This document shows, in pieces, positions 37,031 to 45,068 of a stretch of 64,000 nt of DNA (the stretch's first letter is position 1; each line of letters begins with the position of its first letter). The notes under the pieces are model-generated. The model was given only the letters and a program-made list of their open reading frames with translations, was not told the origin of the DNA and ran no database searches. Source of the DNA: Brevibacterium yomogidense (GTDB lineage Bacteria; Actinomycetota; Actinomycetes; Actinomycetales; Brevibacteriaceae); the NCBI RefSeq assembly GCF_900163715.1, contig NZ_FWFF01000003.1:124001-188000 (forward strand), in the 5' to 3' direction. Both the position numbers and the translations under genes were made by a program.

Positions 37031-37939
37031 ATGCGGCGTAAGACGGCCGTCGGCCTGCTGTGCACCGTCGCGGCGCCCACCGTCCTGGCCGGTGCCGCAT
37101 CGGGCCTCCTCCGGCTCCAGGCGGGTCGGCTGCGCCGCGCGTTCACCGCGGCGGCGGACGCATCGGACGCCCCGGGGACCCGCATGGTCTCAGAGCCGCC
37201 CGCGTTCATCACCGCCTCGGCAGACGGCTCGCTCAGCGGGGCCTCCCCCACCGATGGCTCCTCCGCTGACGACACCTCCCCCACCGACCCATCCCGTGCC
37301 GGCGAGGCCCCCGCCGCGGCCCTCGCCGTGCTCGGGGACTCCTGGGTCGCGGGATCCGCTCCCGGCGACCCGGCCCGGCTGCTCAGCCGCGGTCTCGCCT
37401 CGCTCCTCGGCACCCGCGTGCACCTGTCCGCGTTCGCAGAGCCGTCCGCGCGGGCCGAGGCCCTCATCACCCAGGTCGACCGCACCCTCGCGGATCCGCA
37501 CCTGCGCACCAGCGGCGGACCGCGGATCGCCGTCGTCTCGATGGGCACGGCGGACATCGTCTTCCCGGTCACCGGCTCGATCACGCTGGGGGTCCTGTCC
37601 TCGGCACTCACTCGCCTGGACCGGGCCGGCTTCGCGGTCGTCGTCCTCTGCTGCCCCAACCTCAGCAGCCTGCCGGGACTCAGGGACCCTCTGCGGACCG
37701 TGCTGCGGCGCTCGTCGCGCGTCCTCGCCGGTTCGCAATGGCTCGCCGCGCTCGCCGCCGGTGCCCTCCCGCTGTCGGTCACCAGCATCCTGTCCGGCAC
37801 CTCGCACGGGGGCCTCGTCGATCCGTCCGGTCAGCGACCCAGCCCACTGGGCCGCCGACAGCTGGCCGCCGCGATCCTGCACGAGATCGCACAGCGCTAC
37901 GCACTGCCGCAGTACAGCCGCGCGGGGGACGACGCATGA
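37031..37939 (+). CDS. Secreted SGNH-hydrolase-like protein
   Basis: The 302-residue product begins with MRRKT and a hydrophobic segment (AVGLLCTVAAPTVLAGAASG), a signal peptide or anchor. A Ser/Thr/Pro-rich linker at about 50-95 follows. The remainder resembles an SGNH fold: AAALAVLGDSWVAGSAPGD has the block I GDS (Ser about 104). The block III position reads VVSMGTADIVFP, where the usual Asn of GxND is not obvious. A C-terminal DxxH is not clear, so activity is uncertain. ATG 37031 has AGGAG 8 nt upstream. It overlaps maf by 4 bp (ATGA). Confidence 0.7.
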   Translation: MRRKTAVGLLCTVAAPTVLAGAASGLLRLQAGRLRRAFTAAADASDAPGTRMVSEPPAFITASADGSLSGASPTDGSSADDTSPTDPSRAGEAPAAALAVLGDSWVAGSAPGDPARLLSRGLASLLGTRVHLSAFAEPSARAEALITQVDRTLADPHLRTSGGPRIAVVSMGTADIVFPVTGSITLGVLSSALTRLDRAGFAVVVLCCPNLSSLPGLRDPLRTVLRRSSRVLAGSQWLAALAAGALPLSVTSILSGTSHGGLVDPSGQRPSPLGRRQLAAAILHEIAQRYALPQYSRAGDDA

Positions 37940-38631
37940 CCCGCCTGCTGCTCGCCTCCGGGTCCCCCTCCCGCCTGCGCACACTGCGGGAGGCGGGAGT
38001 CGAACCGCTCGTCGCCGTGCCGGATGTCGACGAGGACGCGCTCGAGGCCGCACACCCGCACGCGGACGTGCGCACACTGGTCACCCTCCTCGCACAGGCG
38101 AAGGCGGAGGCCGTCGTCGACCGACTCACCGCGGACTCCTCCGCCGTCCCCGGACTCGACGACGTGGACGGCGACCTGGTCCTCGTCGCCTGCGACTCCG
38201 TGCTGGAGCTGGACGGGGTCGCCGTGGGCAAGCCGCACACCGCAGAGAGGACCCGTGCCCTCTGGCAGGACATGGCGGGGGCGTCCCCGATCCTCTGGAG
38301 CGCGCACTGGGTGGGGGTCCTCACCCGGACCACACCGGAGGACCCCCACGCCCGAGGCCCCTGGAAGGTGCGGGCACACCGCGCTGCTGCCGGGGAGACG
38401 ACCGTCCACCTCGCCTCCCCGACCTCCGCGGAGCTCGAGGCGTACATCGCGACCACGGAGCCGTTCGAGGTCGCGGGCGCCCTCACGATCGACGGGCTGG
38501 GAGGCGCCTTCGTCACCTGCATCGAGGGAGATCACCACAACGTGATCGGACTGAGCCTCCCTCTCCTCCGCACTCTGCTCGCAGAGATGGGCATCCTCTG
38601 GACCGACATCTGGAACCGCCTTCCCCAGTGA
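37936..38631 (+). CDS. maf: Maf-family nucleoside triphosphate pyrophosphatase
   Basis: Maf proteins hydrolyse non-canonical or pyrimidine nucleoside triphosphates and have been linked to septum-formation control. The 231-residue product has LLLASGSPSRLRTLREAG at the start and VLVACDSVLELDGVAVGKP (catalytic Asp). It continues with the C-terminal AGALTIDGLGGAFVTCIEGDHHNVIGLSLPLL. Its ATG overlaps the preceding stop. The central part carries an insertion relative to shorter Maf proteins, as is usual in actinobacteria. Its stop codon lies in a 13-bp tandem repeat. Confidence 0.94.
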   Translation: MTRLLLASGSPSRLRTLREAGVEPLVAVPDVDEDALEAAHPHADVRTLVTLLAQAKAEAVVDRLTADSSAVPGLDDVDGDLVLVACDSVLELDGVAVGKPHTAERTRALWQDMAGASPILWSAHWVGVLTRTTPEDPHARGPWKVRAHRAAAGETTVHLASPTSAELEAYIATTEPFEVAGALTIDGLGGAFVTCIEGDHHNVIGLSLPLLRTLLAEMGILWTDIWNRLPQ

Positions 38632-38657
38632 TCGCCCCCAGCGTTCGCCCCCAGTGA
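38619..38657 (+). repeat. Three 13-bp tandem repeats spanning the maf stop codon
   Basis: Three 13-bp units (38619-38631, 38632-38644, 38645-38657) resemble TCGCCCCCAGTGA. The first contains the maf stop TGA and the third ends with the same CCCCAGTGA. The middle copy has CGT in place of TGA. Confidence 0.75.
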
Positions 38658-38878
38658 TCGACGTCGCCGCGACCGGGGTACCCGTGGCCGGGGCCCCGTG
38701 CTCGTGGCCCGGTGATCGGCCGCGCCGTGCGACACGCCCGGAGCTGCATCCTCGCGGACGAGAATCGAGCCGCACCCTTTTGTCAGATGCCCACAATCCC
38801 GCGATGGACTTCCCTATATTCAGCGGTGCTGTTCCCGTTCGTGCAGCCCGCACGCGCACCCGCCGGTGAGGAGACCCG
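38632..38878 (+). other. Intergenic region upstream of accA3 with AT-rich promoter zone
   Basis: The region is mostly GC-rich, but 38775-38825 is AT-rich and contains TATATT at 38815-38820, a likely -10 box for accA3. The -35 is unclear. GGTGAGGAGACC provides the accA3 ribosome site. I see no gene. Confidence 0.5.
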
Positions 38879-40681
38879 ATGACCGCAGCACCCGCAGCGT
38901 CGCAGACCGATCTGATCGCCGCCGATCCCCGGCCCGTCCGACGGGTCCTCATCGCGAACCGCGGCGAGATCGCCCTGCGCATCGTCCGCGCATGCCGTGA
39001 CCTGGGCATCGCCAGCGTCGCCGCGTACACGGCCGCGGACGCCGACGCTCTGTTCGTCTCGCTCGCGGATGATGCGTACAGGCTCGACGGCAGCGGTGCG
39101 GCAGAGACCTACCTGAGCATCCCGACGATGATCGACCTCGCGAAGCGAGCCGGAGCGGACGCCGTCCACCCCGGCTACGGATACCTCGCGGAGAGCGGCG
39201 AGTTCGCCACCGCCGTCACCGAGGCCGGACTCACCTGGGTGGGCCCTGCGGCCTCGGCGATCGACGCGCTCGGGGACAAGGCAGGGGCGCGCGCCGTCGC
39301 CCAGGCCGTCGGCGCACCGGTCCCGCAGGGCTCCCCCGGACCCGTCGAATCGATCCGCGGGGCGCTGGACGTCGCAGAGGAGATCGGGTACCCCGTCGCG
39401 ATCAAGGCCGTGCACGGCGGTGGCGGGCGCGGATTCCGCACGGCCGCCGATGCGCAGGCGCTCCCCGCCGCGTTCGAAGCAGCGTCCCGTGAGGCCAAGG
39501 CCGCTTTCGGCCGCGGCGAGTGCCTCATCGAGCAGCAGATCATCCGCCCTCGTCACGTCGAGACCCAGTGCCTCGCGGACGCGCACGGTCGGGTCCTCGT
39601 GGTCTCCACCCGCGACTGCACGCTGCAGCGCCGCAACCAGAAGGTGCTCGAGGAGGCCCCAGCCCCCGGCCTCACGGACGAGCAGGAGCGCCTGCTCGCA
39701 GACGCATCGGTGAACATCCTGCGCCACGTCGGATACGTGGGCGCGGCGACCTGCGAGTTCCTCGTCGGCGCGGACGGCCGCATCACGTTCATGGAGGCGA
39801 ACGCGCGCATCCAGGTCGAGCACACCATCACGGAGGAGGTCGCCGGCATCGATCTCGTCGCGTGGCAGCTGCGCATCGCAGCGGGCGCGGCACTGCCGGA
39901 CTCCTTCCCCGCGCCGCGCGGCCACGCCTTCCAGTTCCGCATCAACGCGGAGGATCCCGCTCACGGGTTCGTCCCCGTCTGCGGCACGATCACCCGCTAC
40001 CGCGAACCGTCCGGCCCCGGAGTCCGCATGGACTCCGGCGTCGCTGCAGGCACGGTCGTCGGCTCGGACTTCGACCCGATGCTCGCGAAGCTCATCGTGT
40101 GGGGACCCGACCGGGAGACGGCGCTCGCACGCAGTCGGCGGGCCATCGACGAGTTCGCACTCGAGGGCCTCGCCACCCTGCTGCCGCTGCACCGCAGCCT
40201 CACGGACGCACCGGAGTTCCGGGGGCAGGATCTGCAGGTCTCCACGCGCTGGCTGGAGGAGGACTTCATGCCGGCGTGGTCCGCCGAACGACTGCCCCAG
40301 CCGACGGAGGATGCGGAGGCGCCCGCAGAGCAGGTCGACGTGGTCGTCGAGGTCGACGGGCACCGGCTGGTCGTCAGCGTGCCCGCGTCGCTGGCCGCCC
40401 CGAGCGCGCGCCCCTCGTCACGCAGCCGCCGCGTCACCAGGCGCACCTCGAAGTCCGCCGTCGCGTCGGGCACCCTGACCGCGCCGATGCAGGGGACGAT
40501 CGTCGCCGTGGACGTCTCCCCCGGCGACCAGGTGTCCGCGGGCGACCGCCTCGCCGTCATCGAGGCGATGAAGATGGAGCAGCCGCTCACCGCGGCGCAC
40601 GACGCAGTCGTCCGCTCCGTCGTGGTCGGACCGGGGGCCGGCGTCCGCTCCGGCGACGTCCTCGTCGAGTTCGAGGCCTGA
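38879..40681 (+). CDS. accA3: Acetyl-/propionyl-CoA carboxylase alpha subunit (biotin carboxylase plus BCCP)
   Basis: This bifunctional subunit carboxylates its own biotin with ATP and bicarbonate. It then feeds separate beta subunits making malonyl- or methylmalonyl-CoA. The 600-residue product has RRVLIANRGEIALRIVRACRDLG, GYGYLAESGEFA, the ATP-grasp loop VAIKAVHGGGGRGFRTA and EANARIQVEHTITEEVAGIDLV. A biotinyl domain at the end has EAMKMEQ (biotinylated Lys about 565). No beta-subunit gene is in the window. The last 18 bases, including the stop, are tandemly duplicated. Confidence 0.95.
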   Translation: MTAAPAASQTDLIAADPRPVRRVLIANRGEIALRIVRACRDLGIASVAAYTAADADALFVSLADDAYRLDGSGAAETYLSIPTMIDLAKRAGADAVHPGYGYLAESGEFATAVTEAGLTWVGPAASAIDALGDKAGARAVAQAVGAPVPQGSPGPVESIRGALDVAEEIGYPVAIKAVHGGGGRGFRTAADAQALPAAFEAASREAKAAFGRGECLIEQQIIRPRHVETQCLADAHGRVLVVSTRDCTLQRRNQKVLEEAPAPGLTDEQERLLADASVNILRHVGYVGAATCEFLVGADGRITFMEANARIQVEHTITEEVAGIDLVAWQLRIAAGAALPDSFPAPRGHAFQFRINAEDPAHGFVPVCGTITRYREPSGPGVRMDSGVAAGTVVGSDFDPMLAKLIVWGPDRETALARSRRAIDEFALEGLATLLPLHRSLTDAPEFRGQDLQVSTRWLEEDFMPAWSAERLPQPTEDAEAPAEQVDVVVEVDGHRLVVSVPASLAAPSARPSSRSRRVTRRTSKSAVASGTLTAPMQGTIVAVDVSPGDQVSAGDRLAVIEAMKMEQPLTAAHDAVVRSVVVGPGAGVRSGDVLVEFEA

Positions 40682-40699
40682 GTCGAGTTCGAGGCCTGA
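40664..40699 (+). repeat. 18-bp exact tandem duplication of the accA3 3' end
   Basis: GTCGAGTTCGAGGCCTGA occurs at 40664-40681 and again at 40682-40699 with no mismatch. The first copy encodes the last residues and stop of accA3; the second is untranslated and repeats the same codons and stop. Confidence 0.95.
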
Positions 40700-40704
40700 C
40701 CCAC

Positions 40705-40757
40705 AGCATGGCGAAGGGCCTGTGACGCTGTCCGCGTCACAGGCCCTTCGCCATGCT
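40705..40757. terminator. Bidirectional terminator after accA3
   Basis: Perfect 24-bp arms (40705-40728 and 40734-40757, beginning AGCATGGCGAAG) enclose a 5-nt loop TGTCC. It is one of the strongest stems in the window and lies between converging accA3 and lpdA-like genes. Confidence 0.9.
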
Positions 40758-40816
40758 CATGTCGGATACCCACCGCCCCTGTCCGATACCCGCCGCCCCG
40801 GTCCGGGCTGGGGGCG

Positions 40817-42241
40817 TCAGGCCTGGTGGTGGTGCAGCTTACGCGCCGCCTCCGTGAGCGATCCCGTCAGTGACGGGTAGACCACGAACGACTGCGCCAA
40901 CTGGTCGACGGTGAGCCGGTTCTCCACCGCCATCGTGATCGGGAGGATCAGGTCGCTGGCCCGCGGCCCCACCACCACACCGCCCATGACGGAACCGGAA
41001 CCGCGGCGGCAGAAGATCTTGACGAAGCCCTCCGTGATCCCCAGCATCTTCGCCCGCGCGTTCGTGTGCAGGGGCTGGGTCACCGTCTCGACCTCGAAGG
41101 CGTTCTCCCGGAAGTCCGACTGGGTGAACCCCACCGTCGCGATCTCCGGTGACGTGAAGACGTTCGATGCGACGTTCCGCAGGCGCAGCGGGACCACGGC
41201 GTCGCCCAGGGCGTGGAACATCGCGATGCGACCCTGCATGGCGGCGACCGACGCCAGCGGCAGGACCGCGGTGCAGTCGCCGGACGCGTAGACGCCGGGC
41301 ACCGACGTGCGCGAGACTCCGTCGACGACGACGTGGCCCGATTCCTGGACCGCCACTCCGGCCTCCTCGAGGCCGACCCCCTCCGTGTTGGGGATCGATC
41401 CGACCGCCATGAGGCAGTGGGAGGCGCGCACGATCCGACCGTCGGCCAGTGTGACCACGACACCCTCGCCGTCGCGCTCCACGGACTCCGCACGCGAACG
41501 CGACAGGACATTCATCCCCCGGGAGCGGAAGACCTCCTCGAGCACCTCGGCAGCGTCCTCATCCTCGCCCGGCAGGACGCGGTCGCGGGAGGACACGAGA
41601 GTGACCTCGCTGCCCAGAGCGCGGTAGGCCGATGCGAATTCCGCACCGGTGACGCCGGAGCCCACCACCACGAGGTGCGGCGGGAGCTCGTCGAGCGCGT
41701 AGAGCTGCGTCCAGGAGAGGATCCGCTCTCCGTCGGGAACCGCGGTCGGCAGTTCGCGGGGGTGCGCGCCGACGGAGATGAGCACGGTGTCCGCGGTGAG
41801 GTCGTACTCCGTGCCGCCGGCCTCCGCCACGTGGACGGTGCCGCGGTCCACGAGCGATGCCGTCCCCTTGATGACCTTGACGCCGGCGCGGACCAGGCCG
41901 GAGTGGATGTCGCTCGCCTGCGCGTCCGCGAGGCCGAGGATCCTCTCGTTCATCGCGGCGAGATCGGGCACGACGGGCGTCTCCGACTCTCCTCCGCGCA
42001 CCCGAAGGCCGAAGGTGCCGGCATCGTGGATCGTCCCCATCACCTCCGCGGTGGCGATGAGGGACTTCGACGGCACGACGTCCGTGAGCACCGCGGAGCC
42101 GCCGCAGCGGTCCCGCTCGATGAGCATCACGTCAGCACCCAGCTGGGCACCGATCAGCGCGGCCTCATACCCTCCGGGGCCGCCGCCGATGATGACGACA
42201 CGATTCTGCGAGCGATCCAGTACGTTCTTCACACTCCTCAT
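40817..42241 (-). CDS. lpdA: LpdA-type flavoprotein, probable NAD(P)H:quinone reductase
   Basis: The 474-residue product has the pyridine nucleotide-disulfide reductase fold. Its FAD site is VVIIGGGPGGYEAALIGAQLGADVMLIERD. Its NAD(P) site is HLVVVGSGVTGAEFASAYRALG, and its dimerisation domain contains FTSPEIATVGFTQ. The redox-active CxxxxC of true lipoamide dehydrogenases is missing: the region reads RCGGSAVLTDVVPSKSL, with only one Cys. Mycobacterial LpdA (Rv3303c) has the same feature and acts as a quinone reductase, so I name it on that basis. The start codon is uncertain because an AGGAG lies just inside the chosen ATG. Confidence 0.85.
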   Translation of the reverse strand: MRSVKNVLDRSQNRVVIIGGGPGGYEAALIGAQLGADVMLIERDRCGGSAVLTDVVPSKSLIATAEVMGTIHDAGTFGLRVRGGESETPVVPDLAAMNERILGLADAQASDIHSGLVRAGVKVIKGTASLVDRGTVHVAEAGGTEYDLTADTVLISVGAHPRELPTAVPDGERILSWTQLYALDELPPHLVVVGSGVTGAEFASAYRALGSEVTLVSSRDRVLPGEDEDAAEVLEEVFRSRGMNVLSRSRAESVERDGEGVVVTLADGRIVRASHCLMAVGSIPNTEGVGLEEAGVAVQESGHVVVDGVSRTSVPGVYASGDCTAVLPLASVAAMQGRIAMFHALGDAVVPLRLRNVASNVFTSPEIATVGFTQSDFRENAFEVETVTQPLHTNARAKMLGITEGFVKIFCRRGSGSVMGGVVVGPRASDLILPITMAVENRLTVDQLAQSFVVYPSLTGSLTEAARKLHHHQA

Positions 42242-42262
42242 TCTGTCAGAGGAGTGACGAGG

Positions 42263-42820
42263 TCACAGGATGCGGGACTTCTGCGTGTGGACCTGCGCGA
42301 GCTCGCGGTAGGACTGCCAGTTGCGATCGATGTGCGCACGGCCCTCCTCGTCGAGCTCGCGGCGCACCTTGCCGGGGACCCCGGCGACCAGGGACCCGGC
42401 GGGGATCGACGCGCCCTCGAGCACGAGCGCCTTCGCAGCGACCAGAGTGTACGAGCCCACGACTGCTCCGTTGAGCAGGGTGGTGGACATCCCGATGAGG
42501 CAGTCGTCCTCGATCGTGCAGCCGTGGATCATCGCAGCGTGACCGATCGACACGCGACTGCCGACGGACACGTCGAAGCCGGGATCGCAGTGCATGACCG
42601 TGTTGTCCTGCACGTTGGTGTCCTCACCGATGACGATCGAGGCCCGTTCGGCGCGCAGCACCGAGCCGTAGAAGATCGAGGACCGCGCCCCGACCGTCAC
42701 ATCGCCGATGAGGGTGACGCCGGGTGCGATGAAGGCAGTCTCATGGACCTGCGGCGCCTTTCCATCGACCTCGATGAGTCGGACGTCGGACAGGTTCCCG
42801 GGGCTTCGCTGCTCACTCAT
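42263..42820 (-). CDS. Gamma-carbonic-anhydrase-family hexapeptide-repeat protein
   Basis: The 185-residue product is built of left-handed beta-helix hexapeptide repeats (FIAPGVTLIGDVTVGARSSIFYGSVLRAE, then DTNVQDNTVMHCDPG). The three zinc histidines of gamma-carbonic anhydrases appear in VMHCDPG and GHAAMIHGC. Family members are carbonic anhydrases or acyl-transferase-like proteins without shown activity. ATG 42820 or ATG 42829 may be used. It lies upstream of the LpdA-type gene on the same strand, 21 nt apart, so the two are likely co-transcribed. Confidence 0.9.
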   Translation of the reverse strand: MSEQRSPGNLSDVRLIEVDGKAPQVHETAFIAPGVTLIGDVTVGARSSIFYGSVLRAERASIVIGEDTNVQDNTVMHCDPGFDVSVGSRVSIGHAAMIHGCTIEDDCLIGMSTTLLNGAVVGSYTLVAAKALVLEGASIPAGSLVAGVPGKVRRELDEEGRAHIDRNWQSYRELAQVHTQKSRIL

Positions 42821-42927
42821 GCCCACCATGCAAGCAGAGGACGCGGACCACGGCAACGACTGACCGCCTGCCGGACATGCCCTAGCACACGATTTGCACT
42901 TCCGCACGCGTCTCGCGCATGATTGTC

Positions 42928-42943
42928 TGTCAGAGACTTCACA
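42928..42943. promoter_or_regulatory. CRP/FNR-type binding site upstream of whiB
   Basis: TGTCA-GAGACT-TCACA matches the CRP consensus TGTGA-N6-TCACA except for one base. It lies 165 bp upstream of the whiB ATG in an otherwise non-coding 287-bp region. The whiB1 promoter of M. tuberculosis is known to be bound by the CRP homologue Rv3676. Confidence 0.5.
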
Positions 42944-43107
42944 CAGCTGAGGTCTTGTGGGTGTGCTCGGTTGCGTGGGATCCTTGATTATCACCGTTTC
43001 CGCGCCCGTCAGAGCGCCAGCGGCGGATCACGCCGCGACGACCGTGCCGACTGCGTACCGCTGCCGGTCTGCCACGACGGGACTGTCACCCCACCTGAGA
43101 GGAACCC

Positions 43108-43356
43108 ATGGACTGGCGCCATCGTGCTGCGTGTCTGAACGAGGATCCTGAGCTGTTCTTCCCCATCGGGAACACCGGACCTGCGCTTCTTCAGATCGAG
43201 GAGGCCAAGCGGGTCTGCCGCCGCTGCGAGGTCGTCGAGACCTGCCTGCAGTGGGCTCTGGAATCCGGACAGGACGCCGGTGTCTGGGGCGGGATGAGCG
43301 AAGACGAGCGCCGCGCACTCAAGCGCCGCGCCGCACGCGCCCGCCGCGCGGGCTGA
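43108..43356 (+). CDS. whiB1: WhiB-family iron-sulfur transcriptional regulator (WhiB1-like)
   Basis: The 82-residue product has the four cluster cysteines of the WhiB family. These are C9, then C37 and C40 in RVCRRC, and C46 in ETCLQWAL. They are followed by the G-[VI]-W-G-G turn (GVWGGMSEDERRALKRR) and a basic C-terminus. It binds a [4Fe-4S] cluster that responds to nitric oxide, and acts with the principal sigma factor. Its place beside pdtaS in opposite orientation matches whiB1 (Rv3219-Rv3220c). AGAGGAA precedes the ATG. A possible CRP site lies upstream, and a strong terminator follows. Confidence 0.94.
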   Translation: MDWRHRAACLNEDPELFFPIGNTGPALLQIEEAKRVCRRCEVVETCLQWALESGQDAGVWGGMSEDERRALKRRAARARRAG

Positions 43357-43380
43357 TCGCCCGCACACGCTGAACACCAC

Positions 43381-43449
43381 GGCTCGCACACTGCGAGCAC
43401 AGCGACTCGCACACAGTGAGTACGGAGACTCGCACACCGTGAGTACAGA
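43381..43449. repeat. Three 23-bp tandem repeats after whiB
   Basis: Three units (43381-43403, 43404-43426, 43427-43449) resemble GACTCGCACACAGTGAGTAC plus three bases. The first carries the inverted repeat CTCGCA-CAC-TGCGAG. The array runs straight into the terminator stem. Confidence 0.85.
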
Positions 43450-43488
43450 GGAAGGCCCGGACCCCGCACAGGGTCCGGGCCTTCCTCT
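43447..43488. terminator. Bidirectional terminator between whiB and pdtaS
   Basis: Perfect 18-bp arms (43447-43464 and 43471-43488, beginning AGAGGAAGGC) enclose a 6-nt loop CGCACA. It lies between the converging whiB and pdtaS genes. Confidence 0.88.
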
Positions 43489-43572
43489 CTGTGTCACTGG
43501 CACTGTGTCACTGGCACTGTGTCGCTGGCACTGTGTCACAGGCGCTGAGTCACCGGCGCTGAGTCACCGGCG
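43489..43572. repeat. Six 14-bp tandem repeats after pdtaS
   Basis: Six units resemble CTGTGTCACTGGCA. The first two are identical; the last two read CTGAGTCACCGGCG. The array fills the gap from the terminator to 9 bp before the pdtaS stop. Confidence 0.9.
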
Positions 43573-43580
43573 CTGCCGCC

Positions 43581-45068
43581 TCACTCCGGCGCGCGCAGAG
43601 GCACCTCGACGACCACCTCGGTTCCGCCTTCCTCACGACGTCGCCAGTCGATCGTGCCGCGCAGATCTGCGGTGATGAGGGTGCGGACGATCTGAGTGCC
43701 CAGACCGTCGCCGGGACCCCGATCGTCAGTCAGGCCGACCCCGTCGTCGGTGACCCGCAGGCGCAGGAAGTTCCCGTCGCGCTCCGGCCGCACCTCGATG
43801 ATGCCGCACACGGGCTCCTGATCGGGGTCGTCCAGATCGAACGGGAAGCCGTGCTCCACCGCGTTGGTCACCAGTTCGGTGATCGCGAGCAGCAGGGCGG
43901 ATGCGTCCTCCGTCGCGATCTTGCCGAAGCTGCCCACCCGTCGCGGCGTCACCTGGACCAGGGGCGACGACAGGTCCGGGGCGAGACGCAGCCCCTTGTC
44001 CATGATGTCGTCGAAGTCGATCGACTCGTCCAATGACTGGCTGAGCGAATCGTGGACGACGGCGATCACGGACACCCGCCGCATCGCCTCCTCGATCGCG
44101 GACTTCGCCTCCGAGGACGACGCGCGGCGAGCCTGCAGGCGCAGCAGCGCGGACACCGTCTGCAGGTTGTTCTTCACCCTGTGGTGCATCTCGCGGATCA
44201 GGGCGTCGCGGCTCATCAGCTCCCGTTCGCGCCGGCGGATCTCTGAGACATCACGGCCCAGGACGACAGCTCCCGTGCGGTTCCCGTCGCGCTTGAGGGG
44301 GATGGACCGCAGGGAGATGGTGACCCGTCCGGACTCGATCTCCGATCGCCACGGAGTGCGGCCCGTCAGCACCAGCGGCAGCGATTCGTCGACGGTCCCG
44401 TGCTGATCGACGAGGTCCGCGACGAGGTCGGCGAGGTACCGGCCCTCGATGTCTCCCTCCGACCCCAGGCGGTAGAGCACGGACACGCCGTTCGGCGACG
44501 CGTACCTGATCCGGCCCTCCCGGTTGAGCAGGATGAGCCCGTCGCCCACGCGGGGCTCTCCGCGACGCGAGCGGGAGGAGGCCTCCGCGTGCGGGAACGA
44601 TCCCTCGCCGATCATGTCGAGCAGCGCCGACGCGCTGCTGCGGTAGTTGCGCTCCAGCCGTGACGCGCCCGTTCGCTTCGACTCCTCCGTGTGTCGTGTG
44701 AGCACCGCGATCACGCGACCGGAGCGGACGACCGGCACGACATCGGCGCGGGAGAACCGCGTGCCGTCGTCATCGGCGATCACCGTGGCCCCGGTCCGAT
44801 ACGCGCGATCGATCAGTGCACGGTGACGGGGAGCAGGACGGTCCCCCACTGCATCCGTGGGGAAGACCGTGAGCCCCGTCGTCGGACGGCACTGCGCCGC
44901 GACGACGTAGTCGACGTCGTCCTCGCGCGGCTTCGGAACCCAGAGGACGAGGTCCGCGAAGGACAGGTCGGCGATGAGCTGCCAGTCGCCCACCAGGACG
45001 TGGAGCCAATCGACGTCGTCCTCCGAGAAGCCGCTGTCGTGGGCTCGGAGCTCCGCCAGGATGCTCAT
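43581..45068 (-). CDS. pdtaS: Two-component sensor histidine kinase PdtaS
   Basis: PdtaS is a soluble histidine kinase whose partner PdtaR is an ANTAR antiterminator. The 495-residue product has an N-terminal GAF-like domain (about 1-145), a PAS domain (about 180-290, with ILLNREGRIRYASPNGVSVL), and a HisKA_2 domain with the phospho-acceptor H in LIREMHHRVKNNLQTVSALLRLQ at about 310. A HATPase domain follows (ITELVTNAVEHGF and LRVTDDGVGL). No membrane helix is present. It overlaps the NAD-GDH stop by 4 bp (ATGA), so it is translated after it. pdtaR is not in the window. Confidence 0.94.
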   Translation of the reverse strand: MSILAELRAHDSGFSEDDVDWLHVLVGDWQLIADLSFADLVLWVPKPREDDVDYVVAAQCRPTTGLTVFPTDAVGDRPAPRHRALIDRAYRTGATVIADDDGTRFSRADVVPVVRSGRVIAVLTRHTEESKRTGASRLERNYRSSASALLDMIGEGSFPHAEASSRSRRGEPRVGDGLILLNREGRIRYASPNGVSVLYRLGSEGDIEGRYLADLVADLVDQHGTVDESLPLVLTGRTPWRSEIESGRVTISLRSIPLKRDGNRTGAVVLGRDVSEIRRRERELMSRDALIREMHHRVKNNLQTVSALLRLQARRASSSEAKSAIEEAMRRVSVIAVVHDSLSQSLDESIDFDDIMDKGLRLAPDLSSPLVQVTPRRVGSFGKIATEDASALLLAITELVTNAVEHGFPFDLDDPDQEPVCGIIEVRPERDGNFLRLRVTDDGVGLTDDRGPGDGLGTQIVRTLITADLRGTIDWRRREEGGTEVVVEVPLRAPE

